DNA of 64,000 nt from Cylicocyclus nassatus (Eukaryota; Nematoda; Chromadorea; Rhabditida; Strongylidae). A program made the position numbers and the translations under genes. Every line of letters begins with the position of its first letter. The stretch's first letter is position 1. Positions 53,356 through 64,000 of this stretch are shown one piece after another. The notes under the pieces are model-generated. The model ran no database searches. It was not told where the DNA came from and saw only the letters and a program-made list of their open reading frames with translations. The DNA is taken from contig CATQJL010000112.1 in assembly GCA_958299035.1 (NCBI GenBank), forward strand, positions 1,782,123 through 1,846,122, in the 5' to 3' direction.

Positions 53356-54255
53356 TAATAAGGGTGGATGTAATGATGAGGGAAAGTGAAGAAAAAGGAG
53401 AATTACACTGATATATATAATGAAACAGTGTGAGTAGTCAGTATATAATTACAAAAAAAATACAAAAGTGCACAACGATTTTTGTGTGTTTTCAACACTA
53501 TGCGGTTTCGGGGCTAAAAACTACACCGGCAATACAACTTCTTTGGTGCCCCTCATCATTAGTTCCCAATACAGAATTCGATCAGTATAAAAGGCAAGCA
53601 TAAAGACAAATAGAATTAACTTGGCAAATTGGAAGTGAAGCCACACACAAAAGAGTGACAAGGCAATTGATTGCAACCTCATTTACGAATACATACAGGT
53701 CTTTATCAAACCGTAATCGTACCATGAATATAATTACCGTATTGTATAATTACGTTGATTGAGCAGCGCCAAATAAACCTCCTATGCTAAAATTTTAGTA
53801 AATTCTGAGATTTTCAATAGTTGCCTTGTACGCTGTAAGCCAAAGAAAAATTTATCATACGGAAAAACCATTACAGTAGTAATATGGTGAATGACTTCTT
53901 AGCCTTTTTTTCACGTTTAAAAAGCAAGTCTATACAGAAATGAATTTCTTTTGGTAATGAGGATAGACATCATCTTCCGCTAAAGCTAGACAGTACTCAG
54001 TTCGTTGACTGCTTTGGATTTGTATACCGCAAAAGCCGCAGTAGTTCAATGGTAGTAATCGTCGTCTAGAGATGGGAAAGGAGGGGGAAACTGCATGATT
54101 GCGATTTCTTGCTAATTTTTTTTGTTGATAATTCCCTCACTCAATAAATTTACCTCTAACTTATCACCATGCTGAAGCGATTTGAAACTGGAGGGGGGGG
54201 GGGGGGGACAAGTCTCATTTTTAGGAATTGTTGGACTCTCAATAAAATGAAGGTC

Positions 54256-57200
54256 TCACAGAAGGAAATCATCCTCATTGAAGCGAAACTCTTCATTTTT
54301 CCTTCCAGTCTTATAAATATAAACTGCATTTTGATTCTTTGTAAGAAACGCCAACCACCATCCAAAAGTTGACCCCACAGCAGAGAGGAGGAATGCGTCG
54401 CAAACTCTTGATGCTATATAGAGATCAGTGAACTCAGAGAACGTAGATATTACCACTTTCTGTAAATATGTTGAACAATGAATAAAGCTGTCATTAGCAA
54501 CTTACTACCGGAGTTTCGGAGCTATTTTTGATAAGTTCGTCTGCTAGCGATGACATAAAATCTTTGTCATCACCGAAAATCAAGTACTGCCGTAGACCCT
54601 GAATGAGGATAGCTCTTGGAGACAGTTGAGCTTGTACGCAAGGCCATGCGTTTGATAGTTGCGGTTTGTAAAATTTTTGTCACGGCTAGCGTCATTCATT
54701 TCGAATTTCTTAACATTATTGTCGGTGTTCAGCTACGAATAAAGGCCAGCCCTTCTATCGTTTGCTATTCGCCGTTTGAAAGCCCTCTGCCTTCTTCTGC
54801 TTTCTTGATCTATATAAAGCTAAGTGCTGGCACCAAACTTTGCACATATATGTTTGCGGCACCGGTCCACCTCGAGGTTGCTTTTCAAAGCAAAAATCCC
54901 TCTCCCTTTACTGATTTATCCATTTCAAAGGAAAATGAACTCTATCGAGTATGGAACCACGTCCAGCTTTTGTGTAAATGATAGTGGTAGTGTTCATTTT
55001 CATTGCAAATTGTGAGAAAGGCGGTAATTCACGGCAATGCGGTCAGTATCTGTCCTGTGTTACACAGGAAACAGAGGAAAGCCAAAAAACGCAGATAAGT
55101 TGAGCCTCCAGAGTTATGCACCAAGTTTGCTCTTTGTTTAATCATTTGAACCTGCCATGTAGGCAAAACTGAGCATGCCAGCTAGTGTATCATGAAAATA
55201 AAAGCTTTTTTCAATGATCGCGAATGAAAAAATAAGGTTGCAAAGCCTTCACTCGAAACGGAACACTGGTAAAAATGGTAGGAGCGGTGAAATGAATAAC
55301 AGTGATTGTGGTATGGTATCACTGGTAACAGATTCATGCGCGGCCTAAGCTTGAAAGGACTCTACAATTATACAAGTTCTTTACGAGAAAAGTAGTGAAA
55401 CGAGTACTACCCTATGACCCACCTTGTCTGCTGCAATAGATTTTGTTGCTTGCAGTGTCCCAAATAAATCAGATTCCAGCCCAAGTCTGAAGAAATCGTT
55501 ACGCCGAATATGCACACACATTGTTCCGGTTTTATTATTCCTGAAACAAAGGACTGAAGGCCTTGTTTGATGCTTCGTGGAAATTAATGATTTACTGAAA
55601 CAAGGGAGAGAGGACGCACAAGATTCCAATTATGAGATTCTATGTTCGACTTTTTGTTGATTGCTTTAGCGGAGACCAAGATTGGTACAGTTCATGCACA
55701 GGATACAGATTTCTGTAAAGTCGAGTACACGCATATAAACTGTTCGATCAAATATCTTGTCGACTTCAGAAAGGCGAGCCCATTAAGGAAACAACAGCAT
55801 GAGCCAATACGCTAGATCAAGCCAGTGCTCACCTCAATAGCTGACAGATATTTTGTATGTAATGTATAATAAAGATTTGTACCAATCTTGATCTTCGCTA
55901 GAGCAATCACTTAAAAGATTCCAGTCAGAATTTCAAATCTGCATTCAAACTATGAAATAACTAGAGACATTTGCAGTAAAAATCTTACAGATCCAATGAC
56001 TCTAGATATGATTCTCCTTGAATTTGACTGTTCTCTGAGAATGTGAAAAGCTTTTGCAGTTCATATAAATAATTCTCGAAATAATGTAGATTTTGTGCAA
56101 GTCCTAACTTCAAAACGAGGTACTTTGCTGGATGGTCGATAAACCTAAGGTGAATGGAATCAAGAATTTGCTCCTCGGTAAGTGTTATTGAATCGGAAAG
56201 AAGGAAACTGTACGCACTTGGATGTATCGAAGAAACCACAACATATCACTAGCCATTTAGTTCCATTGTAAAACCGTACAGAGACGGGATTGATTTGCTC
56301 ACGCTGAAGGAAATTTTGAAGGATGATATTGCGCTCCTAATATATTGTAGTTCATGTCGTACATGCATCAAGACATTAGCCTCTTCTTTACTCACTAACA
56401 GAAACTTGAAAAGGCACTACCATTGCGTCTCTCCAAGCCCTTCGCATGCTGGGAATAGGCTGCATGAGGGCGGTAATGGTCAAATTCAAGCCCCTCTTCG
56501 GTGCAAAAAGCATAGAGGGTAAAGGGTTTAGCGTAGATACACGTTAATACGCACACCAAAGTTAGCTCTCCTCACTCGGGTGTTCCATGCTAAAATCAAC
56601 ACTTCTCGAAAACTAGCGCTTGCAAAAAGCTGAAAAATTACTTCTATACTTCAGAAGGCTTGTAATAAACAATGTAATGCAACAATGCTTGCGTAAAAAC
56701 AGCATAGCTTCGTCCTTGCACAACTAAAAAATATTGGTTCTCTCCATTTCTAACTGAGTGAAGTACAGCAATAGTATACATGTCTGATGTGAAGCGTTAT
56801 CTTTGTGAGCAAGTGGGATATCCATAGGATGTTTTTTGAACAAAGGTATAAATTTTTTCGATTTTTTTTAGAATTGAGTACGACTCAAATTTTGGCTTCA
56901 AACTTTCGGTGGATCGTCGACAATACGTAAACAAGACAGACAGGCATACAAACATATCTACCTAAGTTGAGATTCGTCGGTAAATCTAGTGCCCTTGAGG
57001 TGCCAAGACTTTGCGGTAAAATATGCGCCAAACAAACATTGTTCTTGAATTGTCGGCATTTTGCACTCGAGCGTTTGCCGGCAGTACAGGCGTATAGCTG
57101 TACCAATCAGCATCGGTCATGCGATGTCGCGCCCGCGGGAGCTTGCGACTGCGACTCGTGCGAACTCTGCTACGCGTTAAAGGCAGTGGCTCGGCAAAAT

Positions 57201-60200
57201 CCTCGATCTTTGGTTTTTTCGCTTGCCTGGGGTAATTCGACGCGCTGACTCCGTCCACTTTTTAAAGCGCGAAAATGGCGGAAATCAGCATTTCCCAAGG
57301 CCCCTCAATTTGTATTTGGACGAATGGAACGCTTTCCGCCATGGTTAGAGACGTAGAGTCGTTGTGGGACTCTCACGTTTATAGCATTGCGGCATGCCGC
57401 CTCTGATGGTATGAGGGATATCGCAAGCTGGTCCGAGCGCGTGTAAGAATGGCTTGCGCGCACGGGTTTAGGGGCAATTTTCTAGGCAGGGGTTGTATGC
57501 TGTGCGCTCGGACCTGCTCTTCTCATGTTTGAGGTGCAAGCAACCTTCCACAAAGTAATTTCGAGATGTTCGATTTTGCCGAGCCACTGCCTTTACAGGC
57601 AGTGGATCAGCAGAATGGACCTCTGTCAGATTTTGGTAGTGCTAGGTAGTAGACCCCCCAAATACACCGTAGACCCAATCTCACCCTCCATTTTATGCTC
57701 TAAGTTCTGTAATGGAGATTCAAAACTCCACCAGTCCCGCCCACTTCCATTGAGTGGGGGTCACTGGTGGAGTTTTCGAGCGCTTTTACAGGACTTAGCG
57801 CATGAATTGGAGCGTGTTGCTGGGGCTGCGGTGTATTCGGGGGGTCCACTACCTAACACTACCAAAATCTGACAGAGGTCCATTCTGCTTATCCACTGCC
57901 TTTAAGGCGCATCGCATGCGATGGTTCGTCTTCACCCGCGCAGGACCGATGATGGTTGATACAACCATCATCACCATAAACCTATTTCTTCATACGCAAA
58001 CTTTATCGTAAAAGCTTCACCGCAAGGGCGCTATATTTACTATAGAACGGCACATCTCATGTTCCTTCAACCCTATATGGATCGATATACTCAATCGCCG
58101 CTTCCTTTTTTCCTTCTTTCTGATATCGGATGACTTTTTTCTGTTTTTCGATTTTTTTTCTCCTTGGTGTCAGTACTGACTTCATTGATGTTGGCGTGTG
58201 CGGCGGGTTGGTCGCTTGTCGACGATGACACCGCATCCACAATGCAAGGCGCAACACACACCCGACAAGCCGTAAGCAGGCGCCACTGCCCACTCAACTG
58301 TCTGGATTGTTTTTGCCATTTCAAAACTCACCGGTAGAATCTCAAACGCGACTTTAGTCTTCGGGAATATTTCAGTGATTTTATCTAGATAATACAACGT
58401 TCTATTGTTATCGCCCGGCATTGCATAGTAAAGCTTTCTTCTGAGTTTCCTTGCGATACCATAACCTGAGGCGAAATGAAACAACTGCAAGGATTTTCTT
58501 AAGGAAATTCCCAATCTAAGCGTCAGGTTGGCACGAAAGTTCTTGCGTCAATAAACAAAATTCAATAACTGTTTCAATCCCATACCCAAATTCTTTATTT
58601 TGTTTTGATAAATGGTCAATCGTGATTTCCATATGAATAAATGCAGAAAACTGCAAAAAACGTCATTTTTGCCGTTTTTTGCAGTTTTCACGGAAATCAT
58701 AATTTTTCATAGAAAAGCTCGATCAACACAATCTTGGCACCATTAGAAAGAACAGCTCACAAAATCTCAGAGACATGCTCTCCGATTTTTCCGCAGCATT
58801 ACAGATTTTTAACGATTTCTTTTCGAAAGTCGAAGTTTGAGTGGATCTCCTTTTCTAATTTTTATCTGTTGACTCTCGCATTGTCAAAGAGCCGCAGAAA
58901 TACTATCAGAAAGTAAAAGAAATTTATCCAAAGGTATTTTTTGTAAGTTAACGCGTTCACAGAGGGAGCAATTACGAATTTCTAATCAAAACAGAACTTT
59001 TGAATCAACCTAATACAGGGTTTCCCAAAAAATGTGCTTGATTGCTTACAACTCTATTTTCATGAAATCTTTCGGGAAGGATTAGGTACCACTTTGTAAA
59101 GCTGGCTTGAACTTAGATTCACATTATGGAGCGAATTACCGATCTTCCTTCTTTACCGTAATATCACGGTAAACTTGCAGCATATGGCGCCACTGTGTGA
59201 TAGGCCGTTCGAAAAAAATTTTCAAAAAATCTGAAAATCTGTGTAGCAAGGTTTTCATGCTGCATTTCACTACATAACTTTTTGCGTGTCCCCAGAGCTT
59301 CTCGAATGACCTAATCAAATTTTCGACGAATATCAGAAATTTGTCGTTACGTTATATGTGGCATAAAATACGAAAAAAGCATTACGGTGAAGTGCGAGTT
59401 CCATATTTGGAGTCCCCGATTAACCTAGTGCAAGAGTTTTCAGCTTCTTTAGTCTTTTCTAGAGGTAAAATAGGACCCTCAATGACGCAAAACTCTCTTC
59501 AAAGTTCTTACAGTAACCTTACAATAACCAAGAGAGATCGGAGATTCGCTTGAAGCTTTTCGGATGACTCATTGACAGGAGAGTCAACAGTGTGTATATC
59601 ACTGAATGCGCTTTGAAACGTCGAACACTGATTTTTGCTGAGAAAGTGCAGTAATAAAAAATTTTCGACATTTTCTTCGCATATTTTCTGTTTTTGCTTT
59701 TCCACACGAGATTGAGTCCTGCCACAGAACTACTCCTATTTTCTTGAAAGTTTAAGGGCCAGCTAGCTGTTTACGATTGCCTGGGACCAAACTCGAGAAG
59801 TGAAATCAGGAGCGCCATTTTTGGGAGCTTTGATCTTAGTGGCTAGCTTATGAATATCCATCTTGCAGACTTTTACGGTTTTTGATGAAAAAAAAAGATA
59901 AATATTGGCTCAGGATTAGGCTACGCAAGAACTTTTGTGCCAGTCTGATATTATTCGATTATTTTGCTAGGCTTCATGAATACATACCTGATTTCCCAAT
60001 CGATGTCGTATTGGTTTTAATGCTAGGTATTTCACAGGAATAGAACTGTTGACGAAGCTGGCCACTTCAGGCATATTGGATTTGCCCCTACTACTCGCGA
60101 AAATGCAGAACTGATTCAATACTAGAGAATATAATATCACTGCGGAGACGAATATACTTAGTCCGTTGATACAACAAAAATGGTAGCTGTAATCTAGTCT

Positions 60201-60254
60201 GAAAACCTCTGAGAATAATGTATGACAGGAACACGACAATGTACAGCACCTCAT
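54256..60254 (-). CDS. family-11 (alpha-1,2-)fucosyltransferase-like protein, gene A
   Basis: Seven exons join in phase: 60254-59988, 58484-58332, 56303-56218, 56144-55989, 55540-55423, 54598-54506 and 54459-54256, about 358 residues. The N-terminus has a hydrophobic signal-anchor (LSIFVSAVILYSLVLNQF), as in type II Golgi enzymes. The catalytic domain starts at RLGNQ-LFHFASGYGIARKL. DHPAKYLVLKLGLAQNLHYF follows, then the donor-binding motif CVHIRRND (H-x-R-R-x-D), then IFGDDKDFM, and finally STFGWWLAFL, the typical late motif of glycosyltransferase family 11. It would transfer fucose from GDP-fucose to glycans in the Golgi. RRND in place of RRGD is a mild variation. Introns of 0.8-2 kb carry MITEs. 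Gene B lies 950 bp upstream in the same orientation. Confidence 0.8.
57181..57592. mobile_element. MITE (AGGCAGTGG family) in fucosyltransferase A intron
   Basis: AGGCAGTGGCTCGGCAAAAT and its inverted form at 57,573-57,592 bound the element. TTAA precedes the left end (57,177-57,180) and TTTA follows the right end, where a second family member starts at once. Confidence 0.7.
57596..57902. mobile_element. MITE (AGGCAGTGG family), adjacent copy
   Basis: AGGCAGTGGATCAGCAGAAT, then GACCTCTGTCAGATTTTGGT, is inverted at 57,862-57,902. It is adjacent to the previous element and shares only the terminal bases with it. Confidence 0.7.
59016..59550. mobile_element. mariner-type MITE, diverged partial copy C
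   Basis: CAGGGTTTCCCAAAAAATG after TA opens a sequence resembling the elements at 25,169 and 62,152, with a GAACTTAGATTCAC segment and TTACGGTA-type runs. No clear right end was found. It lies in the first intron of fucosyltransferase gene A. Confidence 0.55.
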
Positions 60255-60512
60255 ATCTATCAAATATGGTAAAAACGTCTCAATTTGAAGATGCTTTGAT
60301 TTGGTTTTGAAGGTCTTATAACCGATCTCACTGTGACACAGCTAGATAGCACGTACAATAGTTGAGGAAAAGACAGATTCTTATCTGAAAAATGAATGAC
60401 CCATGAAAATGACATACGTTTCTTTTTTTTCTTCTAGGGATAGTCGAAGTCATCACTCATTCCTTCTTAGCTCCCCTCTAATAGCGCAAGAATATAAAAA
60501 AAAGCATGATAT

Positions 60513-60967
60513 CCTATTTTCAGGTGTATAAGCCACACCTTCTCGAATTTCTGAACGAGTTGCTCAGCTTCACTGTGTTTCAGAAAGGGATCTTTATGCC
60601 GCGCGATTCTCTCAGGCAAAAGGCCGGGCATATATCAGGCGATTTCGCCGCCTCACGATTCTCCCAACAAGACAGCTGTTACGAGTCATTGCATGCCGAT
60701 TATCTTGCATTTCGGTCGTGATAGTTAGTCGCGATCAGTCAATTTCGGAAAACTATCACAAACAAGATGCAAGATGATCAGCATGCAACGAACTGATAAA
60801 ACAATTGTTTGTTAAAAGAATCGCGAGTCGATGAAATCGCGTGATGTATGCCCGGCCCTACACGGAGCACGGTATATGGTGCATTGGTCGCAAAGCTCTT
60901 TGGCGTGTCTGGGCTGGTTGATTTTAGAAAAAAAAATCCCCCGCGACTTATTCACCTGCAAATGGGG
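60513..60967. mobile_element. MITE related to 53,139-53,355
   Basis: CCTATTTTCAGGTGTATAAG at the left and a diverged inverted form (GACTTATTCACCTGCAAATG) at the right bound a longer element with further internal inverted segments. It occupies much of the gap between the two fucosyltransferase genes. Confidence 0.65.
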
Positions 60968-61203
60968 TGCAAAACCTTAGCTCGCATTTTCTTGTGTAAG
61001 TTTGAGTTCCAGAATTGAAAATAACTTCACCAACTCTCAAATCGTCGCCACAAACCAGCAAGAAATTAGTACAGGCAATAAGGAAGATTTCGATCCAACA
61101 GCGTTGCAATCAACATCGAAAGGATCTAATTCATATGGATGCCATGCTCTCCTATGAATGACGAGTTTTTCTTCTGTCATTCTCAATCCGAAAAAAATCA
61201 AAC

Positions 61204-64000
61204 TTACAAGTGAAAGTCGGGCTTTAGATCTTCATGATCTACTATGTGGCTTTGATAGTAAAATACGGAGTCTTGATCACGTGAGAAAAACGCTAACCAC
61301 CAAGCAAATGTCGATGTGGGGACACGCATGTAAAACGCTTTGCAGAAACGATGGGCCACGTAGAAATCGGTGATCTCAGAAAACGTCGAACTGCGTACGA
61401 TCTTGAAAGTTGTTTTAGCAAAAAAACGGGAAAACTTGTAACGACGTTACCTTTTGACTAGAATTGCTCGATGATAAAAGTAGATATGCCAGCTCCGCCA
61501 TGAATTTCTTGTCGTCGCCAAAAACAAGGTAGTTTGTAAGATTCTCAAAGTGCAGATTTTGATACAATATCGCTCGTTTTTTGAAAACGCACAGTCGTCC
61601 GATTCATGTGAAATTACCGCAGCGTGGCCATAATTTGTTCAGAATGGACGATCTTAATCCAAAGGTACCATTCGACTCAGTTCGACACGGCGCATCTTCT
61701 GATATATAGAAGATCCTGTACACTGTAAAGCCAGATTCCAATCGCTTCAGATTTTTGCTTATGGTGGGTTACTCAGTGTGCTTATTCACTGCACTTGGTC
61801 GACAACCTACCGTAAGCAAAAATCTGAAACGATTCGCGGAATCTGGCCTGATGCTGTGTCCAAAAAAACAATATACCAGAAGAATCCAGCGCCGAGCTGA
61901 GTCAAATGTTGCGCCTGGATTAAGAATTCGTTTACTCTGGAGCGAGATATCGACACTCTGCGGGATGTCACATGAATCGGGCGACTTCGCGTCGTTCTTC
62001 AAAACATGCGCGCGGTATTCTAGAATCTCACGGAAACAATGTCTAGCATTGTCGTCTGCCCTCCCCCTCCCCCCCCCCCCCCCTCACGCCAGCTTCTCTC
62101 CATCTATCGAGCGGATTAATTCGAAAGTTACGCAACTAGCATGATATTATACAGGGTGTCCCAAAAAAATGTTTCGAACGTTTGATTGTTAATATCTCTC
62201 TTCCCAAGAAGTCTTTTGCCTTGCTTCAGGTACCGTTTTGTAGAGCTGGCTTCAACTTAGATTTCCGTTATAGAACGAATCACCCATCTCTCTTCATTAC
62301 TGTAGGGTTACGGTAGAAACTTCAAAGAGGGTTTTGAACCATGAAAGGCCATATTTTGCCTCAGAAAGGAAACAAAACAGCCTGAAAACTTTTACACCAG
62401 GCTAATTAGAATTGCTGATTATAACTGTAAAGTTCCCAACTTATTATGATGCTTCATTGAAGAGTTATGCCAGGTGAGAGGTAGCGGCCTTTTTTTTTTC
62501 AATATTCCTAAAAAGTGCGATTACACCGTTTAGAAAACTTCGTAACCTTGTGAACAGTTGAGTATTGAACTCAGCGTCCATAAAAACCCTATTACACATG
62601 TTTTCACAATTATTTGAAAAATTTTGAAACGGCAGCTTTTTTCCACATTGACACCACATGTTTCAAGTTTCTACCGTAATCCTACAGTAATGAAGAGAGA
62701 TGGGTGATTCGTTCTAAAATGCAAATCTAAGTTGAAGCCAGCTCTACAAAGCGGTCCCTGAAGCAAGGCGAAAGACTTCTTGGGAAGAGAGATATTAACG
62801 ATCAAACGTTCGAAACATTTTTTTGGGACACCCTGTAAAATACCGCTCATAATTCGTCAAAAAAGTCGCCGGACTGCGGCGTACTGCAGCGCACTCCGGC
62901 AACTTTTTTGACGAATTATGAGCGGTATTGTACGTTTAGGAATGACCTTGAGGATGGGAAGGAGGATACGCCCAAACTTCTATTTCAAAAAAGCAGTAGT
63001 CTGCAGAAAACAAATTCGAAACATAGTCAATGAATTTTTTCCTTCCTCTTCCCCTACCCCCTCTCAGGCAGTTTCTACATTTTCAAGATTCGAGCATTGC
63101 ACAACTTCAAGAGTTGATGCGAAAGTTTATAATTCAAGATGTCGAAAAACCAACTGAAACATTCTTCACGACCACCAACACTATTGACCATTATAATTTT
63201 AGCTAGGAAATTTAAGCATAGACAGTCACCTTTTTTGCAGCGATGTCTTTTGTCGCGTGCAATGTGCTGGGCAGATCCGACTTTAATCCATAGCTCAGAT
63301 AATCCGATCGACGAATATGTACACACATAAAATCGCTTGCACTACCGCTAAATGGAATTCCAAAATGAAATAATTCCTAGCATGTGGCTGCAACTATGCT
63401 CACAAACTTTTTTTTTGAGAAGAAGAAACGACTATGGAGCACACCTTCTCACCAATGAGATTAAAAAAATCCATATGTAGAGCTCTTACAGATTAAGCTG
63501 GCGCAAAGTTCGTTTCATCTGCGTATGGATTTCTTCGGAAAACAAGAATAACTGCCGTATCTCATCAATATAGCTTTCCATATAATTTGCGTTTTGAGCG
63601 AAACTGTGGTTGAGTAACAGGAACTTTGCAGGGTGGTCCATAAATCTACATAAAAAAATCTAGCCTTTTTCGAGTTCATGTTACTAATAGATGCAGTTAC
63701 TAAGCACCTCGCTGGATCATCGTAGCGACAGCACGTTCGTTTCCCGTGTTCATCAACTGCAAATGGAACTATTGTCAGCTCGATGTTGTCTATCTAAAAA
63801 TACATAACCTGACTACGTTTAGCTATACTGAAATCAAGAAAGAGTCCTTGATATTTGTCAGAAATAGTATAGAATGCCTACTCACTGGTATAACTTTATA
63901 TACAGAGGTAGTTCTGGGAAACACATGAGATACAAGCTCAAGATAGCATAAAAATTTATCCCTGCCAAGCGCTGGGTAGTAGAATGTTCTTCCAAGTCTT
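61204..64000 (-). CDS. family-11 fucosyltransferase-like protein, gene B (5' end beyond window)
   Basis: Exons are 64000-63886 (partial), 63793-63708, 63645-63490, 63347-63230, 61543-61451 and 61401-61204 (stop TAA). They encode the same segments as gene A: DHPAKFLLLNHSFAQNANYM, CVHIRRSDY, VFGDDKKFM and STFAWWLAFF. The four complete internal exons are 86, 156, 118 and 93 nt, identical to gene A, and the phases agree. Protein identity is clearly below that of a recent copy. The first exon with the membrane anchor and RLGNQ-like start lies outside the window. The 1.7-kb intron holds a mariner-type MITE and hairpins. Confidence 0.8.
61748..61826. repeat. hairpin repeat in fucosyltransferase B intron
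   Basis: CAGATTTTTGCTTATGGT is inverted with one mismatch as ACCGTAAGCAAAAATCTG. Related sequence occurs near 4,034-4,100 and in the flanks (GCATCTTCTGATATAT at about 3,121 and 61,689), so it is part of a dispersed element. Confidence 0.6.
62152..62835. mobile_element. TA-flanked mariner-type MITE, copy B
   Basis: CAGGGTGTCCCAAAAAAATG at the left is exactly inverted at the right (to 62,835), with TA on both sides. Long arms match copy A at 25,169-25,848. Confidence 0.87.
62841..62927. repeat. 87-bp near-perfect palindrome
   Basis: TACCGCTCATAATTCGTC is inverted at the other end (GACGAATTATGAGCGGTA). The centre also folds (GCCGGACTGC and GCACTCCGGC). The ACCGCTC ends match the large TIR element at 2,991-4,288. 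Confidence 0.75.

Noticed and set aside
54035..54075. tRNA-like AGTTCAATGGTAG segment
   Set aside because: It resembles a tRNA D arm, but no B box or T arm follows, so it is not called a tRNA.
54178..54200. Runs of G or C (also near 253, 1,274, 44,440, 51,781 and 62,065)
   Set aside because: Simple homopolymer runs; no quadruplex-type pattern with regular loops was evident.

Overview
The window looks like a transposon-rich stretch of a nematode chromosome, most likely a clade V (rhabditid or strongylid, hookworm-like) species. This is inferred from many 45-60 bp introns with TTTCAG-type acceptors, a short SH2-tyrosine kinase and tandem family-11 fucosyltransferase-like genes (both families are expanded in such worms), BEL retrotransposons with an envelope gene, RTE and Penelope-like remnants, and dense MITEs. 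No bacterial or organellar features, rRNA, functional tRNA or CRISPR array were seen. Layout: 1-4,300 holds nested TIR elements, including a hAT-type MITE with an 8-bp target duplication. 4,577-12,275 (minus) is a spliced SH2-tyrosine kinase gene with all catalytic motifs; its introns carry a hAT MITE, a Penelope-like remnant, a TIR element with a tRNA-like core and a TTAA-flanked MITE. 12,501-24,050 (minus) is an 11.5-kb BEL/Pao retrotransposon with LTRs, gag, protease, RT, RNase H, integrase and envelope; it is broken by a LINE inserted at RNase H and a hairpin-ended element inserted in env. 24,056-38,986 is a repeat field: TA-flanked MITEs, a Helitron whose empty site is visible in a paralogous repeat, a decayed RTE LINE, a solo LTR and a 1.5-kb CA-rich microsatellite. 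38,987-43,369 (plus) is a second, younger BEL element that keeps gag and protease but has lost RT, RNase H and integrase. 43,370-48,404 holds more MITEs and a GGCGCGCC-rich inverted repeat. The gene-bearing right part has a head-to-head pair of unrecognised single-pass membrane protein genes (48,405-51,254) and two tandem minus-strand fucosyltransferase-like genes (54,256-60,254 and 61,204 to the window edge) with identical internal exon lengths. The most interesting signal is in the untranslated leaders of the two BEL elements: an array of about 80-nt repeats (8 units in one, 5 in the other), each able to fold into a hairpin around a CTTTTCGTAAG core, with stems that change in a compensatory way between units. 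This suggests a selected RNA structure of unknown role. A second theme is two unrelated TIR element families that each enclose a tRNA-like A-box/B-box module.
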